Below are positions 7,710-17,542 of a DNA stretch of 34,769 bases, piece by piece. The notes under the pieces were generated by a model. It made no database searches and was not told where the DNA came from. It worked only from the letters and a program-made list of their open reading frames with translations. The position numbers and the translations under genes are program-made. The DNA is from an uncultured Clostridia bacterium (GTDB lineage: Bacteria; Bacillota; Clostridia; Oscillospirales; Acutalibacteraceae). The stretch is taken from the NCBI GenBank assembly GCA_945971755.1, contig CAMFPJ010000002.1, positions 1 to 34,769 on the forward strand, given 5' to 3'. Numbering within the stretch: position 1 is the first letter of the stretch; each line of letters opens with the position of its first letter.

Positions 7710-10529
7710 ATGAGTCACGATAAAATTATTATTAAAGGTGCAAAAGAGAATAATCTTAAAAACATTGATGTTGAAATTCCAAGGGACAAGCTTGTAGTTT
7801 TTACAGGTCTTTCGGGTTCGGGAAAATCTTCATTGGCATTTGACACAATTTACGCAGAGGGTCAAAGAAGATACATTGAGTCTCTCTCGTCTTATGCCCG
7901 CATGTTTTTAGGTCAAATGGATAAACCTAATGTTGAGTCAATTGAGGGACTTTCTCCTGCAATTTCAATAGACCAAAAAACTACATCTAAAAATCCTCGT
8001 TCAACTGTCGGTACGGTTACCGAAATTTACGATTATTTAAGGCTATTATATGCAAGAATAGGCATTCCTCATTGTCCTGTTTGCGGCAGAGAAATTAAAC
8101 AGCAAACAGTTGACCAAATTGTTGACGCAGTTCTCGAATTTCCCGAAGGTACTAAGATTCAGGTCTTATCTCCTATAGTCAGGGCAAAAAAAGGCGAGCA
8201 CGTTAAAGAACTCCAAAACGCATCTAAAGCAGGCTTTGTAAGAGCCAGAATTGACGGAGAACTTTATGACCTCTCCGATGAAATTAAACTTAAAAAGACA
8301 AATAAGCATAACATTGAGATTATTGTTGACCGGCTCATAGTTAAAGACGAAATACGTTCACGCCTTGCAGATTCTATTGAAACTGCGACAAAAGAGTCAG
8401 ACGGTAACGTAATAATTGACGTAATAGGGAATAAGGAATATCTTTATTCTCTTAACTACGCTTGCCCTGAGCACGGAGTTAGCATTGACGAGCTTTCACC
8501 CAGAATGTTCTCGTTCAATAACCCATTCGGCGCTTGTCCTAAGTGTTCGGGTCTCGGTGTGTTTTTGAAAGTAAACCCTGACCTTATTATGCCGAATAAA
8601 AACCTTTCAATTTCAGCAGGTGGTATTTGTGCAAGCGGTTGGGGTAAGGCAGATTCGGGCTCAATCGCTGAAATGTATTACAAAGCTCTTGGTAAAAAAT
8701 ATGGCTTTTCTCTTGACACACCGCTGAAAGACATTTCAAAAGATGGTATAAATGCTCTGCTTTACGGTACAGAAGAAAAACTTGAAATGAAACGACCGAC
8801 TCTTTACGGTACAGGTGTTTATAATAATACTTTTGAGGGGATTGTTAATAATTTGGAACGCCGTTACAGAGAAGCTAAAAGCGACTGGGCGCGTTGGGAA
8901 ATCGAGCAGGTAATGACAACGTGTCAATGCCCCGAGTGTAACGGTACAAGGCTTAAACCCGAAGTACTTTCTGTCACAGTCGGAAAGAAGAATATCAGTG
9001 AGTTTTGCAATTTGTCCGTAACAAAAGCAATTGAATATATAGAAAATCTTAAACTTACCGACAGAGAACAAATCATAGGCGAAACCATCATAAAAGAAAT
9101 TGTTTCCCGACTTAAATTCTTGCAAAGTGTCGGTCTTGAATATCTTACTCTCTCACGTGCTTCCGGTACTCTCTCGGGCGGTGAAAGCCAAAGAATAAGG
9201 CTTGCAACACAAATCGGTTCTTCGCTTATGGGTGTTCTTTATATCCTTGATGAGCCGAGTATCGGACTTCATCAACGCGATAACGATAAACTGTTAGACA
9301 CACTTAAACACTTACGCGATTTGGGAAACACGTTAATTGTTGTTGAACATGATGAAGACACTATGCGAGAGGCTGATTTCATTGTTGACATTGGCCCCGG
9401 TGCCGGTATTCACGGAGGAGAAGTTATTTGTGCGGGTACGGCAGACGATGTAATGAAATGTAAAAATTCAATTACAGGTCAGTACCTTTCGGGAAAGAAA
9501 AAAATTCCGATACCTGAAACAAGAAGAAAAGGTAACGGAAAATTCCTTGAAATTAAAGGTGCACATGAAAACAACTTAAGAAATATTGATATTCAGATAC
9601 CATTGGGTACATTTACCTGTGTAACAGGCGTGTCAGGCTCGGGTAAATCATCACTTGTAAATGAAGTTCTTTATAAGTTCCTTGCAAATGAGCTTAATGG
9701 TGCTAAAAAACCTCTTGGTAAATTTGCAGATATTTTGGGTACTGAAAACACTGACAAGGTAATCAATATTGACCAATCTCCAATCGGCAGAACTCCACGC
9801 TCTAATGCTGCAACCTATACAGGAGTGTTTACTGATATCCGTAATCTTTTTGCATCAACGCAAGATTCAAAAATAAGGGGTTATACCGCAAGCAGATATT
9901 CCTTTAATGTTAAAGGCGGTCGTTGCGAGGCATGCCAGGGTGACGGAATTAAAAAAATTGAAATGCATTTCTTGGCAGACGTTTATGTTCCTTGTGATGT
10001 TTGTAAAGGTCAAAGATATAACCGTGAAACATTAGAGGTTAAATACAAAGGTAAAAATATATTTGAAGTGCTTGATATGACAATTGATGAAGCGCTTATA
10101 TTCTTTGATAATCAACCTCGTATCCGTGATAAACTTCAGACTATTGCTGATGTTGGTTTAGGATACATCAAGCTTGGTCAGTCCGCTACAACTCTTTCGG
10201 GCGGTGAAGCACAAAGAGTTAAACTTTCAACAGAACTTTCAAAACGCTCAACAGGTAAAACTGTTTATATTCTTGACGAGCCCACTACAGGACTTCACAC
10301 GGCGGATGTTCACAAACTTACTGAGGTTCTTCAAAGACTTGTTGATGCAGGGAATACAGTAATTGTCATTGAGCACAATCTTGACGTGATTAAATCATCA
10401 GATTACATTATTGACTTGGGTCCTGAGGGTGGTGACCGTGGCGGCACAATTGTTGCGAAAGGCACTCCCGAGGAAGTTGCAAAATGTCAAAAATCATATA
10501 CAGGTCAATACCTAAAAAAGGTTTTATAA
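7710..10529 (+). CDS. uvrA: Excinuclease ABC subunit A
   Basis: UvrA is the DNA damage sensor of nucleotide excision repair, a dimeric tandem ABC ATPase. The 939-residue protein is complete. The first Walker [10 protein letters not shown] is at 33-41, and the second is GVSGSGKSS near 643. There are two ABC signatures, LSGGESQ and LSGGEAQ, each followed by a Walker B ([22 protein letters not shown]). Two Cys clusters are visible: CPEH...CPKC in the insertion domain, and CEAC...CDVC near 735-760, the C-terminal zinc module needed for damage recognition. The gene follows uvrB by 10 bases. It ends 9 bases before a bidirectional terminator. Confidence 0.98.
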   Translation: MSHDKIIIKGAKENNLKNIDVEIPRDKLVVFTGLSGSGKSSLAFDTIYAEGQRRYIESLSSYARMFLGQMDKPNVESIEGLSPAISIDQKTTSKNPRSTVGTVTEIYDYLRLLYARIGIPHCPVCGREIKQQTVDQIVDAVLEFPEGTKIQVLSPIVRAKKGEHVKELQNASKAGFVRARIDGELYDLSDEIKLKKTNKHNIEIIVDRLIVKDEIRSRLADSIETATKESDGNVIIDVIGNKEYLYSLNYACPEHGVSIDELSPRMFSFNNPFGACPKCSGLGVFLKVNPDLIMPNKNLSISAGGICASGWGKADSGSIAEMYYKALGKKYGFSLDTPLKDISKDGINALLYGTEEKLEMKRPTLYGTGVYNNTFEGIVNNLERRYREAKSDWARWEIEQVMTTCQCPECNGTRLKPEVLSVTVGKKNISEFCNLSVTKAIEYIENLKLTDREQIIGETIIKEIVSRLKFLQSVGLEYLTLSRASGTLSGGESQRIRLATQIGSSLMGVLYILDEPSIGLHQRDNDKLLDTLKHLRDLGNTLIVVEHDEDTMREADFIVDIGPGAGIHGGEVICAGTADDVMKCKNSITGQYLSGKKKIPIPETRRKGNGKFLEIKGAHENNLRNIDIQIPLGTFTCVTGVSGSGKSSLVNEVLYKFLANELNGAKKPLGKFADILGTENTDKVINIDQSPIGRTPRSNAATYTGVFTDIRNLFASTQDSKIRGYTASRYSFNVKGGRCEACQGDGIKKIEMHFLADVYVPCDVCKGQRYNRETLEVKYKGKNIFEVLDMTIDEALIFFDNQPRIRDKLQTIADVGLGYIKLGQSATTLSGGEAQRVKLSTELSKRSTGKTVYILDEPTTGLHTADVHKLTEVLQRLVDAGNTVIVIEHNLDVIKSSDYIIDLGPEGGDRGGTIVAKGTPEEVAKCQKSYTGQYLKKVL

Positions 10530-10537
10530 AAATAAGA

Positions 10538-10584
10538 AACGGTGTAATGGAATCTCTTTTCAGAGAACATTCTGTTACACCGTT
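10538..10584. terminator. Bidirectional terminator between uvrA and yfhO
   Basis: AACGGTGTAA pairs perfectly with TTACACCGTT, and an inner GAAT/ATTC extends the hairpin. T-rich sequence follows on both strands. It ends uvrBA on the plus strand and the YfhO-family gene on the minus strand, whose stop codon is at 10590. Confidence 0.85.
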
Positions 10585-10589
10585 ATTTA

Positions 10590-13376
10590 TTATTCGCTTG
10601 TTTTATCAGAAGGCGGATTTTCCAATTCCTTAGTTTTAATTACTTCCATATTCTCAAATTCATCATTTTTTTGACTGCTTTCAGCAATTTTCACTCTTTC
10701 CCAAAGGTTTGCTTTGGTTTTCTTAAAGAAAATTATTCTGCGCGATTTGAGAACAAATAAAATTAGTAGAGTGAAAGTAAATATTATTGAAAAATAACTG
10801 CATTGTGTGTAATAGGGGAGTTTGAACCGAAAAACAATATTGTGCTTTCCTGCACTTGTCTTAACACCTAAAAGTGCGTCGGAAATTTTTACAATGTCTT
10901 TTTCACTGACCTTATTACCGTCAATATAGACATTCCAGCCTCTGTCATAAGGAATTGATGTAAAAAGCGTTTCATTTTCTTTTGCTTCATAAGTTCCGCT
11001 AATATATGACTCGTTAAAACGTGTATATTCAATTTGTCCGTCATTCAATTTGTTGTAACCCTGTAAAAACTTTTCTTCGTCAATAGTAAATGCACAAAAA
11101 TCAACCGTCGCAAATGTTACATCATCCTTGAGAGGTATTTCAACTGAAATTTCATCACCTGTTTTATGATTGCCAAGGTCAAGGATATATCCGTCGGAAA
11201 CAGTCATGGAATTTTGAATTACAGGAGAATACACAACCACTGTATCAACATTTCTCGAATATAGATAGATATAAACATTGCCGTCTTTTGGAGCATTAAG
11301 AATAATTGTAGCGGCGGCATTTAATGCTCCGTCTGACTTTGTAAAAGTTAATGACTCGTTCTCTTTCTGTCCGTCGGTAACTGTCAATACATTGCTGTAA
11401 AGAATATCATAGTCATAAATTCTGTTATAAACATTGCTGATTCCTGTTGCTGCTTCAAAAAGCTGTTCTTGAGCCTCAACGGGATTTTTTGCATTTTCAG
11501 CCGAATATTTTTCAATATTGCTTGATACAGGGAACGCAATATTAAGAAAATAGTTGTTTTGGTAAGCCTTAAATGTGTTATTTTCAGCTAATTCGGTGTA
11601 ATAATTGTTTTCGGCAATATATCCGCTCTTATCGTAAATATATTTTAATGAAAACATTGAGTTATAAATCGGTGTCTGTGGGTTATAAGTGTAACTGTTA
11701 ATCTTATTTCCGTAAAGACCAATGTATTTCTGTAAGTTTGCTACCTTTTCATAAGCCATTGAAGAGAAAACCGAAACACCGTTATAGTTAAACCAGGATG
11801 GGTCCATTCTGGCTCTTGATTTAGTCAATTCTTCGCGGAAGAATAAATCTTTATTATTTTTGTGAATGGTTGACTGTATATCTTTGAAATCATCATAATC
11901 AATCGTAAAAGAACCCTTTGTTTGATTGGCAACATAATGCTCTGTGCTTGCTGAAATTGTTTCTGCAGTAACCGAGCAAAGCACCATGACCGACAGAGCA
12001 AAAGCTTGATTTTTTTTGCTTTGAAGCAGTCCTAAAACAACCGTAAACAAGAAAACAAAGCCTATACTTAAATAAACTGACATGTCATTTACATTTTTAG
12101 AAGTAAGCTCCTGGACAAGAACTATAAAGGCAATAACACCGACACCGGAGCAAATAATTGCTTTCCTGTCGGAAAATTCAATGTTTTTAATGGCCTTAAA
12201 TGCAAGAATTATCAGAATAAATGAATACATAAACGACTGTCTGTACGGTAAGTCGTTCGGAAAATGAAAACCGTGCCAAATAAAATTCAAATAGTTAATA
12301 TTAAAGCTGAAATACATTATTGCCAGCAGAACTGTTGAAGCAATTTTTTCTTTGACCGGTATTTTTTTTGAAAAAATGTAAAGCGGGATAAGCAAAACGG
12401 TGAGCATACCGCAATAAATATTCGGTAAAACGTCTTCTCCGCTGCTGCGAATTGTCGGTTCAAGGCTTGCAAGGTGATTTGCAAGGAAATCAAAAATGTT
12501 AAAGTAGAATTTGAATTCTGACGGGAATGTACCTTTGGTAGCAGAAGATGAACTCAAAATAAACATGAGCGGAACCAGCATAAATGTAAGAATCAGTGCT
12601 GCGCAGATTGATGCAAACGCAAATCTTATTCCGCTGTTTAAGAAAAATGAATTTTTGATTTTACCGATAAAAGATTTATTTTCAAGAAACATTTTTCTTG
12701 CTTTAATTTCATCAAATCGGCAAACATAATAATAAATAAAATACAAGCAAGAGAATATACAAACCATATATCCGATGTAATAGTTTGAAAAAATGCAATA
12801 CACAAGCGAAATAATGTAGGTTGTAATTTTCCCTTTGTCAATAATTCTTTCAATTCCAAGAACAACAAAAGGTAAAATATACATTGCGTCTATCCACATT
12901 ACATTCCAATAATATGCAATAAAGTATCCGGAAAAAGCGTACATAATGCCGAAAGCGCAAATTAGAGGGGAGTTAACATTCCGGGACTTTTTAAGGTAAT
13001 TTGCCATAGACATTGCAGATAAAACAGATTTAATAGCTATAAGTGACGCAACAGCTTCAAATGTGTTTTTATGTCCGAATAAAACTATAATGAATGAGAG
13101 TGGGCTTGAAAGATAATTATAGAAATTACCGAGAAACGGAAGCCCTAAAGCAGAATTCCAGGAATATGTGAATGTTCCGCTACCTGTAAGACGGTCGTAA
13201 AGTTCCGTAAACATTGGACCGTATTGATGGTAAAGGTCCATTCTGTAAATTATTCCGTCGCCGAACGGAATTAAATCAAAGCAATAATAAACAAGTAATA
13301 TTACAAATAAAGCAACTCCGCCTGTTAAAAACACGTACATATTGTCTTTCAAAAACTTTTTTATTTTATTCAACAT
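10590..13376 (-). CDS. YfhO-family polytopic membrane protein
   Basis: This is a large integral membrane protein of the bacterial YfhO family (GT-C-like fold). In Bacillus and Listeria, relatives are implicated in glycosylating teichoic acid. I choose the ATG ending at 13376 (928 residues) because GAGG lies five bases upstream; a GTG two codons earlier is possible. There are about a dozen helices in the first 480 residues. The early extracellular segment MDLYHQYGPMF carries the conserved Asp/Gln region of the family. A long extracytoplasmic domain follows (about 490-850), then one helix (about 855-875) and a charged cytoplasmic tail of some 55 residues. It is a single-gene unit with its own promoter, divergent from spoIIIA. 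The sugar and acceptor are unknown. Confidence 0.85.
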   Translation of the reverse strand: MLNKIKKFLKDNMYVFLTGGVALFVILLVYYCFDLIPFGDGIIYRMDLYHQYGPMFTELYDRLTGSGTFTYSWNSALGLPFLGNFYNYLSSPLSFIIVLFGHKNTFEAVASLIAIKSVLSAMSMANYLKKSRNVNSPLICAFGIMYAFSGYFIAYYWNVMWIDAMYILPFVVLGIERIIDKGKITTYIISLVYCIFSNYYIGYMVCIFSCLYFIYYYVCRFDEIKARKMFLENKSFIGKIKNSFFLNSGIRFAFASICAALILTFMLVPLMFILSSSSATKGTFPSEFKFYFNIFDFLANHLASLEPTIRSSGEDVLPNIYCGMLTVLLIPLYIFSKKIPVKEKIASTVLLAIMYFSFNINYLNFIWHGFHFPNDLPYRQSFMYSFILIILAFKAIKNIEFSDRKAIICSGVGVIAFIVLVQELTSKNVNDMSVYLSIGFVFLFTVVLGLLQSKKNQAFALSVMVLCSVTAETISASTEHYVANQTKGSFTIDYDDFKDIQSTIHKNNKDLFFREELTKSRARMDPSWFNYNGVSVFSSMAYEKVANLQKYIGLYGNKINSYTYNPQTPIYNSMFSLKYIYDKSGYIAENNYYTELAENNTFKAYQNNYFLNIAFPVSSNIEKYSAENAKNPVEAQEQLFEAATGISNVYNRIYDYDILYSNVLTVTDGQKENESLTFTKSDGALNAAATIILNAPKDGNVYIYLYSRNVDTVVVYSPVIQNSMTVSDGYILDLGNHKTGDEISVEIPLKDDVTFATVDFCAFTIDEEKFLQGYNKLNDGQIEYTRFNESYISGTYEAKENETLFTSIPYDRGWNVYIDGNKVSEKDIVKISDALLGVKTSAGKHNIVFRFKLPYYTQCSYFSIIFTFTLLILFVLKSRRIIFFKKTKANLWERVKIAESSQKNDEFENMEVIKTKELENPPSDKTSE

Positions 13377-13401
13377 AGGCACCTCAATTCAATATAGATT
13401 G

Positions 13402-13430
13402 ATTTTATCATAATAGTGTAATCTTTTCAA
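13402..13430 (-). promoter_or_regulatory. Promoter of the YfhO-family gene
   Basis: On the minus strand TTGAAA (13430-13425), a 17-base spacer and TAAAAT (13407-13402) match 5/6 at each sigma-A box. The predicted start is about 20 bases before the ATG. It shares the 110-base divergent gap with the spoIIIA operon. Confidence 0.7.
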
Positions 13431-13486
13431 GAAAAATTGTACTAAATACGGACAAGAACTCATATTGTTTCTTAGAGGTGAAAACA

Positions 13487-14476
13487 ATGGAAAATCATAA
13501 TATTACCGAACACGTACTGAACTGCATTGCTCCGAGAATCAGAAATGTGCTGATGAATATTTCATGCAATGATATACAGGAAATCAGACTTAGAAACTCC
13601 GGTCCTGTTGTTATTGTTAATTCATACGGTAGCAGTTTTGTTACTAAAAACGGACGTTTAACACAAATTCTTTCAGATCAATGCATTTACAGTGCTGAAT
13701 ATGAAATTACCGATACATTAAATAAGTGTTGCGGTTACTCTCTTCATACTCATACCAAAGATTTATTAAACGGTTTTGTAACTATTCCTTCCGGTGCCAG
13801 AGTCGGTGTTTGCGGTACGGCTGTATATGAAAACGGAAAAATTAAATCTGTAAAAGATATTTCTTCCGTCAACATCCGTATTCCGAGAAACGTCAAGGGA
13901 GCCTCTGATGAAATAATAAAAGCGGTATTTAATCACGGACTTCAAAATCTACTTATTGTTGGACCGCCTTCATCAGGAAAAACCACAATTATTAAAGATT
14001 TAGCGTATCAGATTTCTGACGGACGGCTCGGTAAATATTACAAAGTTTGTGTTGCAGACGAAAGAATGGAAATTTCCGGCAGCAGAGAGTTTTTAGGCCC
14101 GAACACAGATGTGATTAAGGGTTACCCGAAAGCCAAAGCAATAGACATCGCCGTAAGAACTATGTCGCCTGAAGTTATTATTTGCGATGAGGTTGGATTT
14201 AACGGAGAAACGGATGAAATTTTGCACGGAATAAACTGCGGAGTTAAATTCATTATAACCGCCCATGCAAATGAATATGATTTTAATTCAAGAAATGACT
14301 TGTTGTCTCTTTGCAAAATTGGGCAAATAAACAAAATAGTATTTCTAAGCGGCTCAAACATGCCCGGTAAAGTAAAAAGGATAGTAAACTGTAATGAACT
14401 ATTGGAAAATATTAGGAATAACACTGACGCTTCTGTCAGGAACACTTGTGAACCTTTACTGTATAAAACAAATTAA
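13487..14476 (+). CDS. spoIIIAA: Stage III sporulation protein AA, ATPase
   Basis: SpoIIIAA is the cytoplasmic ATPase of the SpoIIIA-SpoIIQ complex in the mother cell, related to type II/IV secretion ATPases. The 329-residue form uses the ATG at 13487 with AGAGGTG six bases upstream; a GTG three codons earlier is less likely. Walker A GPPSSGKTT is at 159-167, Walker B VIICDEVG near 226, and the sensor-like ITAHAN follows. It is slightly longer than the roughly 300-residue B. subtilis protein. The extra C-terminal part overlaps spoIIIAB by 83 bases in another frame. It is first in an eight-gene operon normally driven by sigma-E. I could not identify a convincing sigma-E promoter. Confidence 0.96.
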   Translation: MENHNITEHVLNCIAPRIRNVLMNISCNDIQEIRLRNSGPVVIVNSYGSSFVTKNGRLTQILSDQCIYSAEYEITDTLNKCCGYSLHTHTKDLLNGFVTIPSGARVGVCGTAVYENGKIKSVKDISSVNIRIPRNVKGASDEIIKAVFNHGLQNLLIVGPPSSGKTTIIKDLAYQISDGRLGKYYKVCVADERMEISGSREFLGPNTDVIKGYPKAKAIDIAVRTMSPEVIICDEVGFNGETDEILHGINCGVKFIITAHANEYDFNSRNDLLSLCKIGQINKIVFLSGSNMPGKVKRIVNCNELLENIRNNTDASVRNTCEPLLYKTN

Positions 14477-14900
14477 AAGACGCACAGAAGCAATAAGACA
14501 AATACTTTTAATGCTTGATTACATAGAGATTTCAATTAAATACCAAAACACCGATATTAAAGAAATCTTCAAAAAAATGAATATGAGTAATAAATTCTCA
14601 TATTTAGTTTTTATTGATAATATAATTAAACTTCAAGGTATAACAGATTACTCAAATATTCAGTTTAACACACAACAGATGAGGAACTTGTTTTCCTTAT
14701 ACTCTTGTGAGCTTTTAAGCGGATTTTTCTCTGTTCTCGGTAAAAGTGATTCTGAAGGTCAAGTGTCAAACTGCGAAACGTACAAAGAGTTTTTCAGAGA
14801 AGAATTAAGGCGAAATGAACGTGAAGAAGAGAAAAGAATTAAAACATTTTCATCTATCATTTTCGGTATAACTCTTTTGATTCTTATAATTATAATATGA
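14394..14900 (+). CDS. spoIIIAB: Stage III sporulation protein AB
   Basis: SpoIIIAB is a membrane-anchored component of the mother cell-forespore channel, resembling type II secretion F-domain proteins. It has 168 residues, the family length. An N-terminal helix (about 5-23, ILGITLTLLSGTLVNLYC) is followed by a basic stretch, an acidic/helical soluble domain, and a C-terminal helix (about 150-168). The ATG at 14394 is preferred over the in-frame ATG at 14512 because the latter would lose the N-terminal helix. The start lies 83 bases inside spoIIIAA, with AAGGATAG as a modest SD. Confidence 0.9.
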   Translation: MNYWKILGITLTLLSGTLVNLYCIKQIKRRTEAIRQILLMLDYIEISIKYQNTDIKEIFKKMNMSNKFSYLVFIDNIIKLQGITDYSNIQFNTQQMRNLFSLYSCELLSGFFSVLGKSDSEGQVSNCETYKEFFREELRRNEREEEKRIKTFSSIIFGITLLILIIII

Positions 14901-14907
14901 GGGAAAT

Positions 14908-15102
14908 ATGGACATTTCATTTTTATTCAAAATTGCAGGGATAGGGTTAATAGTTACGGTTATTAACCAAATGCTTTCAAAGGCAGGACGTGAGGAATAC
15001 GCAACTTTAACCGTACTTACGGGAATTGTTGTAATAATAGCTATGTTAATACCTCAAGTCGGTTCACTGTTTACAGATATAAAATCTATATTTGACTTAT
15101 GA
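14908..15102 (+). CDS. spoIIIAC: Stage III sporulation protein AC
   Basis: This is a small 64-residue membrane protein with two helices (about 5-22 and 32-50) around the conserved GREEYA segment, typical of SpoIIIAC. It is an inner part of the SpoIIIA channel base in the outer forespore membrane. GAGGG lies just before the ATG. Its stop overlaps the spoIIIAD start by 4 bases. Confidence 0.93.
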   Translation: MDISFLFKIAGIGLIVTVINQMLSKAGREEYATLTVLTGIVVIIAMLIPQVGSLFTDIKSIFDL

Positions 15103-15488
15103 CTTTAGTTATTAAAATTTCCGCGGCGGCGCTTGTTTATATTTGCTGTGCAATGTTAATTCGTCAGTACAGACCCGAATATGTTTTTCTGTTAAGATTT
15201 GGTGCAGTCGGAATTATTCTGTTCCTGATTTTAGGAGAAGCAAGCAATTTTATAGATTCCGTCAAAGAAATATTCACGGTGTTTAATATTTCGTCTGTTC
15301 ATTTGACCCTTCTGTTAAAAGTCAGCTTTGTTGCTTTAATAAGCGATTTCGTAACAGAAACCTTAAAAGATTCGGGGGATACTTCGCTGGCTTCTGTTGT
15401 AACGGTTGCAACAAGAGTTGTCATAATATCATTTTCCTTGCCGGTTCTTAAAAGTCTTTTAGTGATTTGCAGTGATTTAATAAAATGA
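15099..15488 (+). CDS. spoIIIAD: Stage III sporulation protein AD
   Basis: SpoIIIAD has 129 residues, four hydrophobic segments and the conserved Arg-containing RQYRPEYVFLLR region after the first helix. It is related to SpoIIIAC and sits with it in the channel base. It starts inside the spoIIIAC stop codon (ATGA) and its own stop overlaps spoIIIAE by 4 bases, so translation of AC, AD and AE is probably coupled. Confidence 0.93.
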   Translation: MTLVIKISAAALVYICCAMLIRQYRPEYVFLLRFGAVGIILFLILGEASNFIDSVKEIFTVFNISSVHLTLLLKVSFVALISDFVTETLKDSGDTSLASVVTVATRVVIISFSLPVLKSLLVICSDLIK

Positions 15489-16576
15489 AAAAGGTAGTAT
15501 TAAGTTTTATAATATCGGTTTTAATAATTTTCTGTTATTCGTTACCGTGTAATGCACTCAATGACAGTTCCTCAATTCTCAAAGAATTGGACGGAGAAAC
15601 AAAAGAATATTTGTCTGCACTGGGAATTGACAGTGAAAACGGTGATGGAATAGAGAGTGTATCGTTAAAATCGGTTATTACTTTTTTAATAAGCCTCGTA
15701 ACGGACAGAAGCAAGAGAATTTCTTTGATTATAATTTCAGTTATTGCTGTAATAATTTTATCTTCTGTTATGGGTTCATTTTTAGAAGGCAACTCTTCAG
15801 CAAAAAAGATTTTGAACTTTGTTTCTGTTCTTTGCATCGTTACAGCAGTTATTGTTCCGTTAAAAGAATTGATTGTCAATGCAGGAGCAGTAATTAAAAC
15901 AGCAGCTATTTTTACCGACGCTTACATACCTGTTTTAGTGTCACTTATCGCAGCGTCAGGCAACCCAAAACTTGCAATTACTTATAATTCTTTTGCAGTT
16001 GTGCTGTCGTCTTTCATAAGTGAAATTTCAGACAAAATTTTTGTGCCCGTAATCAATATGCTCTTAGCTTTTAATATTCTTACGTCTTTCACATTTGAAA
16101 ATTATAAGCATAAAATGTTTAAGTCCGTAAAAAGGTTGATAATAATAATTTTATCCTTAATTTCAACGGTTTATACGGGACTTCTGACAACACAGAGTAT
16201 TCTCGCAGTTTCTTCAGATAGCCTGACCGTAAGGGGAATAAGATTTGTTTCGGGTACATTCATTCCCATTGTCGGTGCCGGAGTCAGTGAGTCTGTATCA
16301 TCTGTAATGAGCAGTCTTTCAATTATGCGAAATACAACCGGAGTTGTTGTTATTGTAATAATTGTACTCATTTTTTTGCCGATTATTCTTGACTTGCTTA
16401 TTTGGCACTATGCGCTTCAGTTTTGTTCAATAACAGCAGATATGTTCGAGAATAATGATATTTCGGTTATGCTTGATGAAATGTCATCGGTAGTTTCACT
16501 TATTAACACAGTACTTTTTTATGTTACTTTTGTTTTAATTATTTCAACGGGAGTAATTATTGTAATGGGTAAATAA
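15485..16576 (+). CDS. spoIIIAE: Stage III sporulation protein AE
   Basis: SpoIIIAE is the large polytopic subunit of the SpoIIIA complex. The 363-residue protein begins with a signal-like helix (MKKVVLSFIISVLIIFCY) and an extracytoplasmic segment (about 20-60). Roughly seven membrane helices follow. It contains the conserved AASGNPKLAITYNSF and GTFIPIVGAGVSESV-like stretches. The SD is weak, in line with coupling to the overlapping spoIIIAD stop. The next gene begins 1 base after its stop. Confidence 0.95.
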   Translation: MKKVVLSFIISVLIIFCYSLPCNALNDSSSILKELDGETKEYLSALGIDSENGDGIESVSLKSVITFLISLVTDRSKRISLIIISVIAVIILSSVMGSFLEGNSSAKKILNFVSVLCIVTAVIVPLKELIVNAGAVIKTAAIFTDAYIPVLVSLIAASGNPKLAITYNSFAVVLSSFISEISDKIFVPVINMLLAFNILTSFTFENYKHKMFKSVKRLIIIILSLISTVYTGLLTTQSILAVSSDSLTVRGIRFVSGTFIPIVGAGVSESVSSVMSSLSIMRNTTGVVVIVIIVLIFLPIILDLLIWHYALQFCSITADMFENNDISVMLDEMSSVVSLINTVLFYVTFVLIISTGVIIVMGK

Positions 16577-16577
16577 A

Positions 16578-17006
16578 ATGGATTTTATTAAGAATTGGAT
16601 ATTTTCAATTTGTGGCGCTTCAATGGCGTCATCAATAGTAAAATTGATTTTTAACGGGTCAAAAATGTCAAAATCAGTCAACATTTTTCTTTCTCTGTTT
16701 CTTATGTTTTATATGATTTCTCCATTTGCCGGTGACAAAGTTAATGACATCGTGCAAACGTCAGGAGGAGTAGATGATAAGAATATTTATTCAGACTGCC
16801 GTTATAATGATTTTTTTGAATCAGCAATTGAAAGCGTTTGCGTAGAAGAGAACTGTAGAATTATTTCTTTTGAAATTGAAACCGAAGAACAAGACGGAGA
16901 GGTAATTGTTAACTGCGTCAGTGTAATAATTGATGACAAAGATAAATGCGAAACCGTAAAAAATAAAATCAATGAGAAATTCGGCTTTGAGGTGAATGTG
17001 AGTTGA
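16578..17006 (+). CDS. spoIIIAF: Stage III sporulation protein AF
   Basis: SpoIIIAF has 142 residues. Two N-terminal helices (about 6-22 and 33-50) anchor a small alpha/beta domain facing the intermembrane space (about 75-142, ending KINEKFGFEVNVS). This is the EscJ/PrgK-like ring-building fold known for AF, AG and AH. It lies in the correct position between AE and AG. Sequence conservation in this family is low, so position and topology carry much of the call. Confidence 0.88.
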   Translation: MDFIKNWIFSICGASMASSIVKLIFNGSKMSKSVNIFLSLFLMFYMISPFAGDKVNDIVQTSGGVDDKNIYSDCRYNDFFESAIESVCVEENCRIISFEIETEEQDGEVIVNCVSVIIDDKDKCETVKNKINEKFGFEVNVS

Positions 17007-17542
17007 CCCTTAAAAAGTTAATAAATAAAGAGTTCTTTATATCAAACAGGAAAACGCTGATATGTTTTATTGTCGGACTTCTCGGTATTCTCTTGATTTT
17101 TGCTTCTGAAGCGGTAAAAACAGATACAACAGACAAAAAAGAAGTTGATACCGATACTTTGTCATACACAGATGAACTCGAAGAAAAACTTGAAAACTTA
17201 ATTTCATCAGTTGAAGGCGCAGGAAAAACAAATGTTTTATTAACTCTTGAAGAAACTGAAGAGTACGTTTTCGCACAGGATACATCGTCAAGTATAAAAC
17301 AAGATTCTCAAAACAACACACAAAAAGAATATGTTATTGTTGATGACGGAAAAGGCAAAGGCGGACTTCTTATCAAAACAGTTAAGCCAAAGGTTCGCGG
17401 AGTAGCAATAGTTTGTGAAGGAGGAGATGACCCTTTAGTTCAACAAAGAATTTATTCTTGCGTAAGTGCTTCGCTTGGCATCAGCACAGCAAGAATTTCA
17501 ATATCAAAAATGACATCTTTGGAGGTAAATAATGAAAAGTAG
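17003..17542 (+). CDS. spoIIIAG: Stage III sporulation protein AG
   Basis: SpoIIIAG forms a large ring in the space between mother cell and forespore membranes. It has 179 residues. One helix (about 20-37, LICFIVGLLGILLIFAS) precedes a soluble ring-building domain with EKLENLISSVEGAGKTNVLLT and a Gly/Lys-rich loop (DDGKGKGGLL), followed by VRGVAIVCEGGDDPLVQQRI, all typical of AG. The start is a TTG overlapping the spoIIIAF stop, with GAGGTG eight bases upstream. I see no better ATG before the helix. The end overlaps spoIIIAH by 11 bases. Confidence 0.93.
   Translation: MTLKKLINKEFFISNRKTLICFIVGLLGILLIFASEAVKTDTTDKKEVDTDTLSYTDELEEKLENLISSVEGAGKTNVLLTLEETEEYVFAQDTSSSIKQDSQNNTQKEYVIVDDGKGKGGLLIKTVKPKVRGVAIVCEGGDDPLVQQRIYSCVSASLGISTARISISKMTSLEVNNEK

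Noticed and set aside
12511-12868. Short frames opposite or alongside the YfhO-family gene
   Set aside because: They are shadows of the hydrophobic coding sequence without SD sites or recognisable products.
13390-13416. Sigma-E-like boxes (CAATATA, 12 bases, CATAATAG) before spoIIIAA
   Set aside because: A sigma-E promoter is expected for this operon, but the spacing is short and the -10 match is poor, so I do not call it.
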